Source: Pseudomonadota bacterium (GTDB lineage: Bacteria > Pseudomonadota > Alphaproteobacteria > Reyranellales > Reyranellaceae). From it: a stretch of DNA of 25,856 bases. A model generated the notes under the pieces. It did no database searches. It saw only the letters and a list, made by a program, of their open reading frames with translations, and was not told where the DNA came from. The translations under genes were made by a program, and so were the position numbers. Shown piece after piece: positions 1 through 7,745 of the stretch. Positions within the stretch are counted from its first letter, which is position 1. The number at the start of each line of letters is the position of its first letter. The stretch spans positions 1 to 25,856 of the forward strand of contig JAEZIF010000197.1 in the NCBI GenBank assembly GCA_023416135.1, in the 5' to 3' direction.

Positions 1-1
1 T

Positions 2-250
2 GGCCTTCGCCACGATGGCTGTCGTCCGACATCACGCCAACGCGTCCCGGGCAGTCAAAAAAACACCATCGCGTCCTCGCCCGACCCGTCGTTCCTGATC
101 CGCTGGTCGATCCAGGAAATCCGCCGCATCGCGATCAAGCTCGCCCAGCGCCGGATCCCATCCAGCCACACCCTCGCCTGGTCGCTCTGGCGAAGGGCAC
201 ACCAAGCTCTCGCCAGACGCGCTCACCTCAAACGAAACAAGCAACTGTAA
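2..250 (+). mobile_element. 3' end of an IS701-like transposase gene (partial)
   Basis: An open frame runs from the window edge to a TAA at 248-250 and encodes about 82 residues. The tail resembles the C-terminus of alphaproteobacterial IS701-family transposases as I recall them: an IRWS-x-QEIRRIAIKLAQRR stretch, then AWSLWRRAHQA, then a basic end finishing KRNKQL. The transposase N-terminus, the DDE residues and the left inverted repeat all lie outside the window. The stop codon sits within a few bases of sequence belonging to an alpha/beta hydrolase on the other strand, so the right end of the element must overlap or closely follow the stop. The family call rests on remembered motif similarity without a database search. 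A transposase of a related DDE family is the main alternative. Confidence 0.7.
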
Positions 251-402
251 TGGTAGGCGAGCTTCAACTCGGGCATGACTTCGCCGGTGTGGAACTTGAA
301 GTCGCGAGCGACCCACTCGCCGGTCCTCGGCGCGGGATAATCGGCAGCAATCGCCGGCATGGCGAACAACGCCAGCACCAATGTCACGAGCACGCGCTTC
401 AT
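224..402 (-). pseudogene. 5' fragment of a secreted alpha/beta hydrolase, interrupted by the IS
   Basis: Reading leftwards from the ATG at 402, the first ~50 codons encode a signal peptide (MKRVLVTLVLALFAMPAIA, then A-DYPAP) followed by GEWVARDFKFHTGEVMPELKL-type sequence. This is the typical start of the alpha/beta-fold hydrolases annotated as homoserine-acetyltransferase-like, where the next residues should be a Y-T-x-G strand and the HGT oxyanion region. Here the family similarity stops near position 250, exactly where the transposase frame ends on the other strand. The frame then runs into unrelated codons and stops at about 224-226. No Ser-His-Asp triad remains, so the product cannot be a working hydrolase. 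The rest of the gene probably lies to the left of the IS, outside the window. Confidence 0.65.
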
Positions 403-407
403 GGGAC

Positions 408-431
408 CTCCCTGCCCTTCGTTGCAGGGAG
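408..431 (-). promoter_or_regulatory. Perfect 8-bp hairpin covering the hydrolase Shine-Dalgarno
   Basis: The arms 408-415 (CTCCCTGC) and 424-431 (GCAGGGAG) are perfectly complementary around an 8-nt loop. On the minus strand the structure follows the deacylase stop codon at 466 and ends 5 nt before the ATG of the truncated hydrolase. The GGGAGG ribosome-binding site is mostly inside the 3' arm. It has no U-tract. It could be a terminator or pause site for the upstream gene, or an element that hides the ribosome-binding site of the downstream one. Confidence 0.4.
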
Positions 432-465
432 CTTAAGGCTCATGGCTGGGGGTGCGCCACTCCAG

Positions 466-2187
466 CTAACGAGCGCCGCGGACCAGCCGTCCCGGCAGGG
501 CGCCGGTCGATTCACCGTCACGATACGTGATCTCGCCGTTGACGATGGTGGCGCGGTAGCCTTCGGCCTTCTGCTGGAGGCGCCGGCCGCCGCCAGGCAG
601 GTTGTGCACCGGGTGAGGAGCGGAGACGCGCAAGCCATCCAGGTCGATGACGTTGATGTCGGCCTTGTAACCCTCGGCCAGGCGGCCACGGTCACCCAGC
701 CCGACGGTGCGCGCGGGCACGTCGGTGAGCTGCTGCACCGTCCAGGCGAGCGGCCAGCGTTCGCCCTTGCGATCGCGCGTCCAGTAGGTCAGCGCGTGCG
801 TCGGATAGCTCGCGTCGCAGATCAGGCCGTAATGCGCGCCTCCGTCGCCCAGTGCCATCACCGTGTTCTCATGCCGCAGCATGCTCGCCATGTTGGCATC
901 GGAGCAGTCGGTGTAGTTGGCGCCGGGATGGAACAGGATGGTGCGGCCATCCCCCGACGCCAAGAGGTCGTAGGCGAGTTCCAGCGGCGCGACGCCGAGA
1001 GCGGCGGCCCGCGCATCGAGCCGCTCGGAGGCCGGCGGCGTATAGTTCGGCGGATCGCCCAGCACGAACATGTTGGCGACGCTGCGCATGAAGGCCAGCA
1101 TGTTGGGATTGCTGTAGACCGGGTCCTCCTTCAGGAGCCGCGCCCGCATTGCCGGGTCGCGCAGCCGCGCCAGCTTCTGCTCGAGCGGCAGGCCTTCGAT
1201 CGCGCGATAGCTCGGGCAAGTGGAGAACGGATGGAACGACAGTTCCAGCCCATAGAGGACCGCGACCGGCCGCGCCGCGACCTGGCCCTTGATCGGCAGG
1301 CCGTCGCGGCTGGCGCGCTCGACTTCCTGCAGAAGCGTCTTCCAGCGGCCCGGGTATAGCGAGATGTCGAGCAGGGTGAAGGACAGCGGCCGCCCTGAGA
1401 TCTCGACCAGGCGACGCAGCATGGCGAACTCGGTCGAACCCTCGGGCGTGGCGTCCTGGAAGTCGTCCAAGAGCTGGATGACGCCCTTGCCGGCCCGGCG
1501 CATGCCGCGGGCGATCGCCGCCAGCTCTTCCTCGGCGGCGGTGATGGTGGGCGTGAGCGAGCCATCGGGCGTACGATGGAACAGCGAGCGCGAGGTGGTG
1601 AAGCCGAGCGCGCCGGCCTGCAGCCCCTCTTCCACCAGCGACGCCATCGCCGCCATGTCCGCCGCCGTCGCCGGCTCGCGGTCGACGCCGCGGCGGCCCA
1701 TCACGAAGACGCGCAAGGGCGCATGCGGCACCTGGGTAGCGAAGTCTATGTCGCAGCGGCGCTGTGCCAGGGCATCGAGATAGTCCGGGAAGCTCTGCCA
1801 GTTCCACGGCACACCCTCGCGCATGACCAGCTCGGGGATGTCCTCCACGCCTTCCATGACCTTGATCAGCGTGTCGCGGTCCTGCGGCCGACAGGGCGCG
1901 AAGCCCACGCCGCAGTTGCCCATCACCACGGTGGTGACGCCATGCCCCGAGGACGGCACGAAACGCTGGTCCCAGGTGACCTGGCCGTCATAGTGGGTAT
2001 GGATGTCGACGAAACCCGGCGTGACGGCCAGGCCCTTGGCGTCGATCTCCTCGCGGCCGGTGCCGGCGACGCGGCCGACGGCGGTGATGCGTCCATCCTG
2101 CACGGCGACATCGGCCTGGCGTGCCGGACTACCCGTGCCGTCGAGCACGGCACCGTTGCGGACCACGAGATCGAATCGAGCGGCCAA
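466..2187 (-). CDS. N-acyl-D-amino-acid deacylase family amidohydrolase
   Basis: The 573-residue protein belongs to the D-aminoacylase branch (COG3653-type) of the amidohydrolase superfamily, whose members remove acyl groups from N-acyl-D-amino acids in the cytoplasm. The N-terminal beta-sandwich start (FDLVVRNGAVLDGTG) leads into the metal motif H63-x-H65 (DIHTHYDGQVTWD), the bridging-ligand motif GNCG with C92, and a late Asp in GDGGAH (D448). The C-terminal sandwich carries the GRLAEGYKAD motif. The two His ligands expected on the middle strands are not seen: VIQLLDDF (236-243) and PLSFTLLDIS (267-276) occupy those places. The TTG start at 2187 was chosen because it fits the family N-terminus and has GGAG 7 nt upstream. 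An ATG 3 nt further upstream is out of frame. It is divergent from hyuA. The substrate is unknown. Confidence 0.85.
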   Translation of the reverse strand: MAARFDLVVRNGAVLDGTGSPARQADVAVQDGRITAVGRVAGTGREEIDAKGLAVTPGFVDIHTHYDGQVTWDQRFVPSSGHGVTTVVMGNCGVGFAPCRPQDRDTLIKVMEGVEDIPELVMREGVPWNWQSFPDYLDALAQRRCDIDFATQVPHAPLRVFVMGRRGVDREPATAADMAAMASLVEEGLQAGALGFTTSRSLFHRTPDGSLTPTITAAEEELAAIARGMRRAGKGVIQLLDDFQDATPEGSTEFAMLRRLVEISGRPLSFTLLDISLYPGRWKTLLQEVERASRDGLPIKGQVAARPVAVLYGLELSFHPFSTCPSYRAIEGLPLEQKLARLRDPAMRARLLKEDPVYSNPNMLAFMRSVANMFVLGDPPNYTPPASERLDARAAALGVAPLELAYDLLASGDGRTILFHPGANYTDCSDANMASMLRHENTVMALGDGGAHYGLICDASYPTHALTYWTRDRKGERWPLAWTVQQLTDVPARTVGLGDRGRLAEGYKADINVIDLDGLRVSAPHPVHNLPGGGRRLQQKAEGYRATIVNGEITYRDGESTGALPGRLVRGAR

Positions 2188-2302
2188 GGCATCTCTCCTT
2201 CGGCAGACGATGCGGCGCAGCCCGACGAAACTGCCATCGGCAAACCAGTCCCGCAAGCCGACAATCCTCTGTAAGGTTCCAACAGATTGCAAAGGTCGCA
2301 TC
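2188..2302. promoter_or_regulatory. Divergent intergenic region between deacylase and hyuA
   Basis: These 115 bases separate two divergently transcribed genes and must contain both promoters if each gene has its own. The ribosome-binding site of the deacylase (AAGGAGAG on the minus strand, 2200-2193) is clear. I saw no convincing -35/-10 pair on either strand and no strong inverted repeat. Confidence 0.4.
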
Positions 2303-4360
2303 ATGAAATTGGGCCGCTTCGAGATCGGCGTCGACATCGGCGGCACCTTTACCGACATCGTCTGCCTGGAGCGAGGCGGCGCACTGCATGTCCTGAAGGT
2401 GCCGACCACCCGCGACGATCCCAGCCAGGCGGTCATCGAGTCGATTGCCGAGCTTGCCGAGCGCTGGGGCGTCGCCGCCGACCAGATCACGCGCTTCGCG
2501 CACGGCACGACGGTCGCCACCAATGCGGTGCTGGAGCGCAAAGGGGCGCGCATCGGCGTGCTCACTACCGCCGGGTTTCGCGATGTGCTGGAGATCGGTC
2601 GGCAACTGCGCACCGACGTCTACCGCGTCATCCTCGATCCCCAGGCGCCGGTCTTCCTGGCGCCGCGCCGCTACCGCCGGGAGATACCCGAACGCCTCGA
2701 TGCGTCCGGAACGGTCCTGACGCCGCTCGACGAGGCCGCCGTCGTGCAAGCGGCGGACGAGCTGGTGCAGGAAAGCGTGGAAGCGCTCGCGATCTCCTTC
2801 CTGTTCTCGTTCCGTAACCCGGTGCATGAACGCCGCGCCGCGGAGCTCATCCGCAAACGCCATCCCGCACTCGCGCTGTCGCTCTCCCACGAGGTCGATC
2901 CGGCGTTCCGCGAGTACGAGCGGACCGTCATCACCGCCTTCGACGCCTACCTCAAGCCTCGGGTCGACACCTATCTGGCGCGCCTCGAGAAAGCCCTTGC
3001 CACGGCCGGTATCGATGCGCCGCTGCAGGTCATGCAATCGCGCGGCGGGCTCGCCATCGCCGAGGTCGCGCGCCAGCGCCCGGTGCGCCTGTTCCTGTCG
3101 GGTCCGGCCGCCGGGGTAATCGGCGGCCAGATCGTCGGCGCGTCGGCGGCGACAGACGACCTGATAACGATCGATGTCGGCGGCACCTCGGCGGACATCG
3201 CCTTGATCAGCCGGCGCAAGCCGATGCTCCGCGCCGAGGGCGTGATCGGTGGTCATGCCGTACGCGTGGCCATGGTCGATGTGACCACGCTCGGCGCGGG
3301 CGGCGGCAGCATCGCCCACCTCGACGCCTCGGGCGGATTGCGCGTCGGCCCGCAATCGGCCGGCTCCGAGCCGGGCCCCGCCTGCTACGGGCGCGGCGGC
3401 GAGAACGCGACGGTGACCGACGCCTCCATCGTGCTGGGCTATCTCGATCCCGACTTCTTTGCCGCCGGGCGGTTGCGGCTCGAGCCCGCCAAGGCTGCCG
3501 AGGCGATCGACTCCAAAGTAGCGAAGCCGCTCGGCATGACGACGGCGGAAGCGGCGCTCGGTATCCATCGCGTGCTCAACGCCCAGATGGCCGAAGGCAT
3601 CCGGCTGGTCTCGGTTCGCCAGGGTATCGACCCGCGCAGCTACGCCCTCGTGCCCCTGGGCGGCGCCGGCGGCATCCATGCCACGGCCCTGGCGCGCGAA
3701 CTCGGCATCCGCCGCATCATCGGGCCCCGCCTGCCCGGTGTGCTGTCGGCCGCGGGCCTGCTGGCCGCGCCGATCGAGCACGAGGTGACGGCCGAGTTTG
3801 CCACGCCGGTCGGCGTGCTGGATCTCGGCGCCCTCCGTGAGAAGCTGAGCGAGATCGACGAACGGGCCGCCGCCCTAATGGCCGCGGAGAAGGCGGATGC
3901 CGGCCAGGTCACGATCGGCTATTTCGCCGACGTCTGTTACATCGGCCAGTCGTACAACCTCGAAATCCCGCTCCACCCCGACGATGCCGATCCGGCGGAC
4001 CGCCTCTATCGCGATTTCCTCGAGGCGCATGACCGCATCTACGGCCACAGCGTCGAGATTCCCGCCAAGATCGTGGGCATTCGAACGGTCCATCGCGCCG
4101 GCGGCAGCGAAGTACTGGACGAGATGCGGTTTGCCCCGTCCGGCGGCCCGCGGGAGATCGGCAAGCGCGCCATCATGGTGGCGGGCGAGAAGGGATTCGT
4201 GAGCGCCACCGTCTACGATCGCGCGGCCCTGACCGAGGGCTTTTCGTTCATGGGTCCCGCCATCGTCCAGCAAGCCGACACGACGACCCTCGTCGAGCCG
4301 GGCTGGTCCTGTATGGTGGACGCCGCCGGCAATTTGATCGTTACGCGACGAGAGGGATGA
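2303..4360 (+). CDS. hyuA: Hydantoinase/oxoprolinase family protein, subunit A
   Basis: The 685-residue protein has the usual length and layout of HyuA/N-methylhydantoinase A, the ATP-using subunit of enzymes that open cyclic amides such as hydantoins, 5-oxoproline and caprolactam. Visible marks are the N-terminal phosphate-binding motif DIGGTFTD (11-18), the FAHGTTVATNAV stretch near residue 70, the second ATPase motif DVGGTSAD near 292-299, the SEPGPACYGRGG motif near 353, and GGAGGIHA near 453. The ATG at 2303 was chosen because the family starts only a few residues before DIGGT. Its stop overlaps the hyuB start as ATGA, so the two genes are translationally coupled. Relatives include acetone and acetophenone carboxylase subunits, so the exact substrate cannot be read from the sequence. 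Confidence 0.93.
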   Translation: MKLGRFEIGVDIGGTFTDIVCLERGGALHVLKVPTTRDDPSQAVIESIAELAERWGVAADQITRFAHGTTVATNAVLERKGARIGVLTTAGFRDVLEIGRQLRTDVYRVILDPQAPVFLAPRRYRREIPERLDASGTVLTPLDEAAVVQAADELVQESVEALAISFLFSFRNPVHERRAAELIRKRHPALALSLSHEVDPAFREYERTVITAFDAYLKPRVDTYLARLEKALATAGIDAPLQVMQSRGGLAIAEVARQRPVRLFLSGPAAGVIGGQIVGASAATDDLITIDVGGTSADIALISRRKPMLRAEGVIGGHAVRVAMVDVTTLGAGGGSIAHLDASGGLRVGPQSAGSEPGPACYGRGGENATVTDASIVLGYLDPDFFAAGRLRLEPAKAAEAIDSKVAKPLGMTTAEAALGIHRVLNAQMAEGIRLVSVRQGIDPRSYALVPLGGAGGIHATALARELGIRRIIGPRLPGVLSAAGLLAAPIEHEVTAEFATPVGVLDLGALREKLSEIDERAAALMAAEKADAGQVTIGYFADVCYIGQSYNLEIPLHPDDADPADRLYRDFLEAHDRIYGHSVEIPAKIVGIRTVHRAGGSEVLDEMRFAPSGGPREIGKRAIMVAGEKGFVSATVYDRAALTEGFSFMGPAIVQQADTTTLVEPGWSCMVDAAGNLIVTRREG

Positions 4361-6057
4361 CGGACATGGTGACCGACACGGCCGAGACGAACGGCAGGAG
4401 CGGACTCGACCCGATCACCGTCGAGGTGGTGCGCAACAAGCTGGAAGGCATCGCCAACGAGATGCAGCAGACCCTGCTGCGCTCGTCCTTCTCGCCAATC
4501 GTCAAGGAGGGCCTCGACGCGTCCTCGAGCCTGTTCACGGTCCGCGGCGAGACGTTGGCCCAGTCGATCGCGATCCCGATCCATCTCGCCACGCTCATCC
4601 CGGTCGTCCAGAAGATCATCGAGGTCTTTCCGCTCCGCACCATGCGGCCGGGCGACGTCTATTGCATGAACGATCCCTATCTCGGGGGCACCCACCTGCC
4701 CGATATCGCGCTGGTCCAGCCGATCTTCTTCAACGAACGGCCGATCGCCATCTCCGCTACCATGACCCACCACCAGGATGTCGGCGGCATGTCGCCGGGA
4801 TCGATCCCGACCCGTGCCACCGAGATCTTCCAGGAGGGGCTGCGCCTGCCGCCGCTGAAGTTCCGCGACGCCGGCCGCTACAACGAGACGCTGGTCGCCA
4901 TCATCCGCCAGAACGTTCGCATTCCCGACGCCGTCATGGGCGATCTGAACGCCCAGCTCGCGGCCTGCAATGTCGGTGCCCGCCGCATCGCCGCTCTCGC
5001 CGCCGATCTCGGCGACAATCATGCGCTGGCGATCTTCGACGAGCTTCTGGACCGTTCCGAGACCCTGACGCGCACGGCGCTGAAGACCATTCCGGCCGGC
5101 ACGTACCGCTATGTCGACCACAGCGACAATGACGGCATCGACCTCGACACGGGCATCCGCTTCGAGGTCGCGGTGACGGTGAAGGACGGCACGTTCCACT
5201 GCGACTTCACCGGCTCCTCGCCGCAGGTGCGCGGCCCCTTCAACTGCGTGCCGTCGGGCTCGCTGGCCGCCGCCTGCTATGCCGTGCGCGCCGTCACCGA
5301 TCCCGCGATCCCGACCAATGCCGGCTGCTTCCGGCCGATCACCCTCGAGCTGCCCAAGGGCAGCGTCGTCAATCCGGTCGAGCCCGCCCCCGTGAACTCG
5401 CGCACGGCGACGATCAAGCGCATCACCGGCTGCATCCTGGGCGCGCTTAAGGAGGTGCTGCCCGAGCGTGTGCCGGCCGACAGCTCGGGCGAGCTGGTCG
5501 TGCTGGCCTTCGGCGGCCGCCACGACGGCAAGCCCTACATCACCGGCGAGCTCATAGCCGGCGGCAGCGGCGCGGGTCCGCACTCTGACGGCGTCGACGT
5601 CATCGAGACCGACGTCACCAACTGCATGAACCTGCCGGTCGAGGCCATGGAGATGGACGTGCCGATCCGCGTCCATCGTCTGGCCCTGCGCCAGGATTCG
5701 GGCGGCGCCGGGCAGCATCGCGGCGGCCTCGGCGTGGTCAAGGAGTACGAGATCCTCGACGGCGAGGTCGCCTTCACCTATCGCGGCGAACGCCATTTCT
5801 ACGCGCCACAGGGCGCGCTGGGAGGCGGCGAAGGCGCCAAGGCGCACGCCGTCATCCGTCGCGCCGACGGCCGCGAGGAAGTCATCCCGTCCAAGACGAT
5901 GACGACCCTGATGCGCGGCGATCGCGTCGTCATCGAGACGGCGGGCGGCGGCGGCAACGGCGTGGCGGACGCGCGTGCCCCCTCGGCCGTGGAAATCGAC
6001 GTCGCCGACGGCAAGGTCAGCACGGCCGAGGCACAGGACAAGTACGCTCGCCGCTAG
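4357..6057 (+). CDS. hyuB: Hydantoinase B/oxoprolinase family protein, subunit B
   Basis: The 566-residue protein matches HyuB, which works with HyuA to hydrolyse the ring amide. Recognisable stretches are DPITVEVVRNKLEGIANEM and SPIVKEGLDASSSLF near the N-terminus, GDVYCMNDPYLGGTHLPD and MTHHQDVGG in the first third, FNCVPSG and the SRTATIKRI segment in the middle, and SGGAGQHRGGLGVVKEYE plus an ETAGGGGNG motif near the end. The first ATG overlaps the hyuA stop by 4 bp. A second ATG at 4366 has AGAGGG 9 nt upstream, so it may be the start actually used, giving a product 3 residues shorter. It is in an operon with hyuA and next to two other amide-cleaving enzymes. Confidence 0.93.
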   Translation: MTDMVTDTAETNGRSGLDPITVEVVRNKLEGIANEMQQTLLRSSFSPIVKEGLDASSSLFTVRGETLAQSIAIPIHLATLIPVVQKIIEVFPLRTMRPGDVYCMNDPYLGGTHLPDIALVQPIFFNERPIAISATMTHHQDVGGMSPGSIPTRATEIFQEGLRLPPLKFRDAGRYNETLVAIIRQNVRIPDAVMGDLNAQLAACNVGARRIAALAADLGDNHALAIFDELLDRSETLTRTALKTIPAGTYRYVDHSDNDGIDLDTGIRFEVAVTVKDGTFHCDFTGSSPQVRGPFNCVPSGSLAAACYAVRAVTDPAIPTNAGCFRPITLELPKGSVVNPVEPAPVNSRTATIKRITGCILGALKEVLPERVPADSSGELVVLAFGGRHDGKPYITGELIAGGSGAGPHSDGVDVIETDVTNCMNLPVEAMEMDVPIRVHRLALRQDSGGAGQHRGGLGVVKEYEILDGEVAFTYRGERHFYAPQGALGGGEGAKAHAVIRRADGREEVIPSKTMTTLMRGDRVVIETAGGGGNGVADARAPSAVEIDVADGKVSTAEAQDKYARR

Positions 6058-6069
6058 TGGGAGATTGCC

Positions 6070-6279
6070 ATGGACAGGGAGTTGGCCAGCCGGATGGTGA
6101 AGGCGGTAGCCGCTTTGGAATGAAGGATTGGCGAGCTCGACAAGCTGGTCAGCCAACTAGACGATGAAAAGGAACGAGACGAGTATGTATGCGCACTGGG
6201 CAATGTCGTCGGCATCGTCAGCGAGAACTTCGTGCGTCGGATCGCTCGACAGTATCCGGAGCTGGATCTCGACCGATAA
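6070..6279 (+). pseudogene. Small hypothetical gene broken by an in-frame TGA
   Basis: From the ATG at 6070 the frame encodes MDRELASRMVKAVAALE, meets TGA at 6121-6123, and continues as an equally natural helical sequence (RIGELDKLVSQLDDEKERDE, then ALGNVVGIV, then RRIARQYPELDLDR) to TAA at 6277-6279. The total is 69 sense positions. The part after the TGA has the look of a short soluble alpha-helical protein of the kind often found singly in alphaproteobacterial genomes, and it has no start codon of its own nearby. A CGA-to-TGA change (Arg to stop) would explain the break. Function is unknown. It sits 12 bp after hyuB and 51 bp before the amidase. A sequencing error or stop-codon readthrough are alternatives. 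Confidence 0.6.
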
Positions 6280-6330
6280 GTCGGAGAACGCGCCGGCTCG
6301 TACGGCACCGATCGTGCTCTGGCTGTTGTC

Positions 6331-7743
6331 ATGAACGAGACCGATCTCTGCTTCACCCCGGCGACCGAACTGGCCGACGCCATCCGTGCCAAGAAACTGT
6401 CATCTGTCGAAATCACTTCGGCAGTCCTGAATCGAATCCGACGGCTCGAGCCCAAGCTCAATGCCTTCGCCTATCTCGCCGCCGAAGAAGCGATGGACGC
6501 GGCGCAGGCCGCCGACCGCGCGCTGGCCACGGGCGGGCCGATCGGTCCACTGCACGGCGTGCCGGTGACGATCAAGGACCATGAGGCCGTGCGTGGCATG
6601 CAGGTCGAATTCGGCACCCATCTGCGCCGCGGCGAGGTCGCGACGGCCGACAATGCCATGGTCGCCCGCCTGCGCGGCGCAGGCGCGATCATCCTCGGCA
6701 AGACGACGACGCCGGAGTTCGGCTGGATGGGCGTCAGCAACAGCCCGCTGACCGGCATCACGCACAATCCGTGGAAGCACGGCATGAACGCCGGCGCCTC
6801 GTCGGCGGGTGCGGGCGTCGGCGCGGCGGCGGGCTATGGGCCCTTGCACCAGGGCAGCGACGGCGCGGGCTCGATCCGCATGCCGGCGCATTTCAGCGGC
6901 GTGTTCGGCCTGAAGCCGACCTACGGCCGCGTGCCGCAGTCGCCGGTGGCGGCGAGCGACCACACCGTGCATCTCGGGCCGCTGACGCGCACCGTCGCCG
7001 ATGCCGCATTGATGCTCAGGACGATGGCCGGGCCGCATCCCGACGACCACACCAGCCTGGAAGCCCAGCCGGCCGACTACCCTCGCCATCTGCAGCGACG
7101 GCTGCGGGCGCCGCGCATTGCCTACAGCCCCGACCTCGGCCATGCCCGCGTCGACCCGGAAGTGGCCGACCTGGTCGCCAGGGCGGTCGGCGCCTTCGAG
7201 AAGGACCTGGGCTGGAGCGTCGAGCAGGTGAAGACGCCGTGGGGACCCAAGGGCCCCGAACTCGCGCGCTTCTTCTGGCCGGCGCATTTCACGCGCCATG
7301 CCGAGAGGATCGCCGAGTTCCGCGACCGCATGGATCCCGGCTTCGTCGCCTGCATCGAGGCCGGCTCGAAGATCGCCATGGCCGACTACCAGAAGACGCG
7401 CCTGGTGAAGTACGCCTACTGCGCGGAGATCAACCACTTCTTCGACAATTGGGATTTCCTGCTGACGCCCGCGGTCTCGGTCGCGGCCTTCCCGGCCGAG
7501 CTGCTGCAGCCCAGGCACTGGCCGCAGCATCCCTGGGACTGGCTGTCGTGGGCCGAGTTCTCCTACCCCTTCAACCTGTCGCAGAATCCGGCGGCGTCGC
7601 TGCCCTGTGGCTTCACCAGGGACGGACTGCCGGTCGGCCTGCAGATCGTCGGCCGGCGCTTCGACGATCTCGGCGTGTTGCAGATGTCGGCCGCCTTCGA
7701 GGCGGCACGACCGTGGGCACATAAGCGCCCGCCGATCGACTGA
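6331..7743 (+). CDS. Amidase (amidase-signature family)
   Basis: This is a 470-residue hydrolase of the amidase-signature family, which cleaves carboxamides through a Ser-cisSer-Lys triad. The triad is visible: K82 in PVTIKDHE, S158 in GASSAG, and S181 in GSDGAGSIRMPA. The signature region is slightly unusual (GASSAGAGVG in place of the common GGSSGGAAA). The length is normal and the C-terminal GLPVGLQIVGRRFDD motif is present, so the gene is intact. It follows hyuAB on the same strand after a degenerate small gene and may be part of the same amide-degrading transcription unit. It converges on the dioxygenase gene with only 2 bp between the stops. Substrate is unknown, since the family includes acylamidases, nicotinamidases and aryl-amidases. 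No strong ribosome-binding site precedes the ATG. Confidence 0.92.
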   Translation: MNETDLCFTPATELADAIRAKKLSSVEITSAVLNRIRRLEPKLNAFAYLAAEEAMDAAQAADRALATGGPIGPLHGVPVTIKDHEAVRGMQVEFGTHLRRGEVATADNAMVARLRGAGAIILGKTTTPEFGWMGVSNSPLTGITHNPWKHGMNAGASSAGAGVGAAAGYGPLHQGSDGAGSIRMPAHFSGVFGLKPTYGRVPQSPVAASDHTVHLGPLTRTVADAALMLRTMAGPHPDDHTSLEAQPADYPRHLQRRLRAPRIAYSPDLGHARVDPEVADLVARAVGAFEKDLGWSVEQVKTPWGPKGPELARFFWPAHFTRHAERIAEFRDRMDPGFVACIEAGSKIAMADYQKTRLVKYAYCAEINHFFDNWDFLLTPAVSVAAFPAELLQPRHWPQHPWDWLSWAEFSYPFNLSQNPAASLPCGFTRDGLPVGLQIVGRRFDDLGVLQMSAAFEAARPWAHKRPPID

Positions 7744-7745
7744 GA

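Noticed and set aside
250..1359. Plus-strand open frame of 369 codons opposite the deacylase
   Set aside because: Antisense to a recognised amidohydrolase and beginning inside the disrupted hydrolase region; the sequence shows no domain.
4213..6156. Long minus-strand open frame of 647 codons opposite hyuB
   Set aside because: It lies antisense to a clearly recognisable gene. Its product is rich in Arg, Asp, Gly and His with no family motif, as expected for a shadow frame in GC-rich coding DNA.
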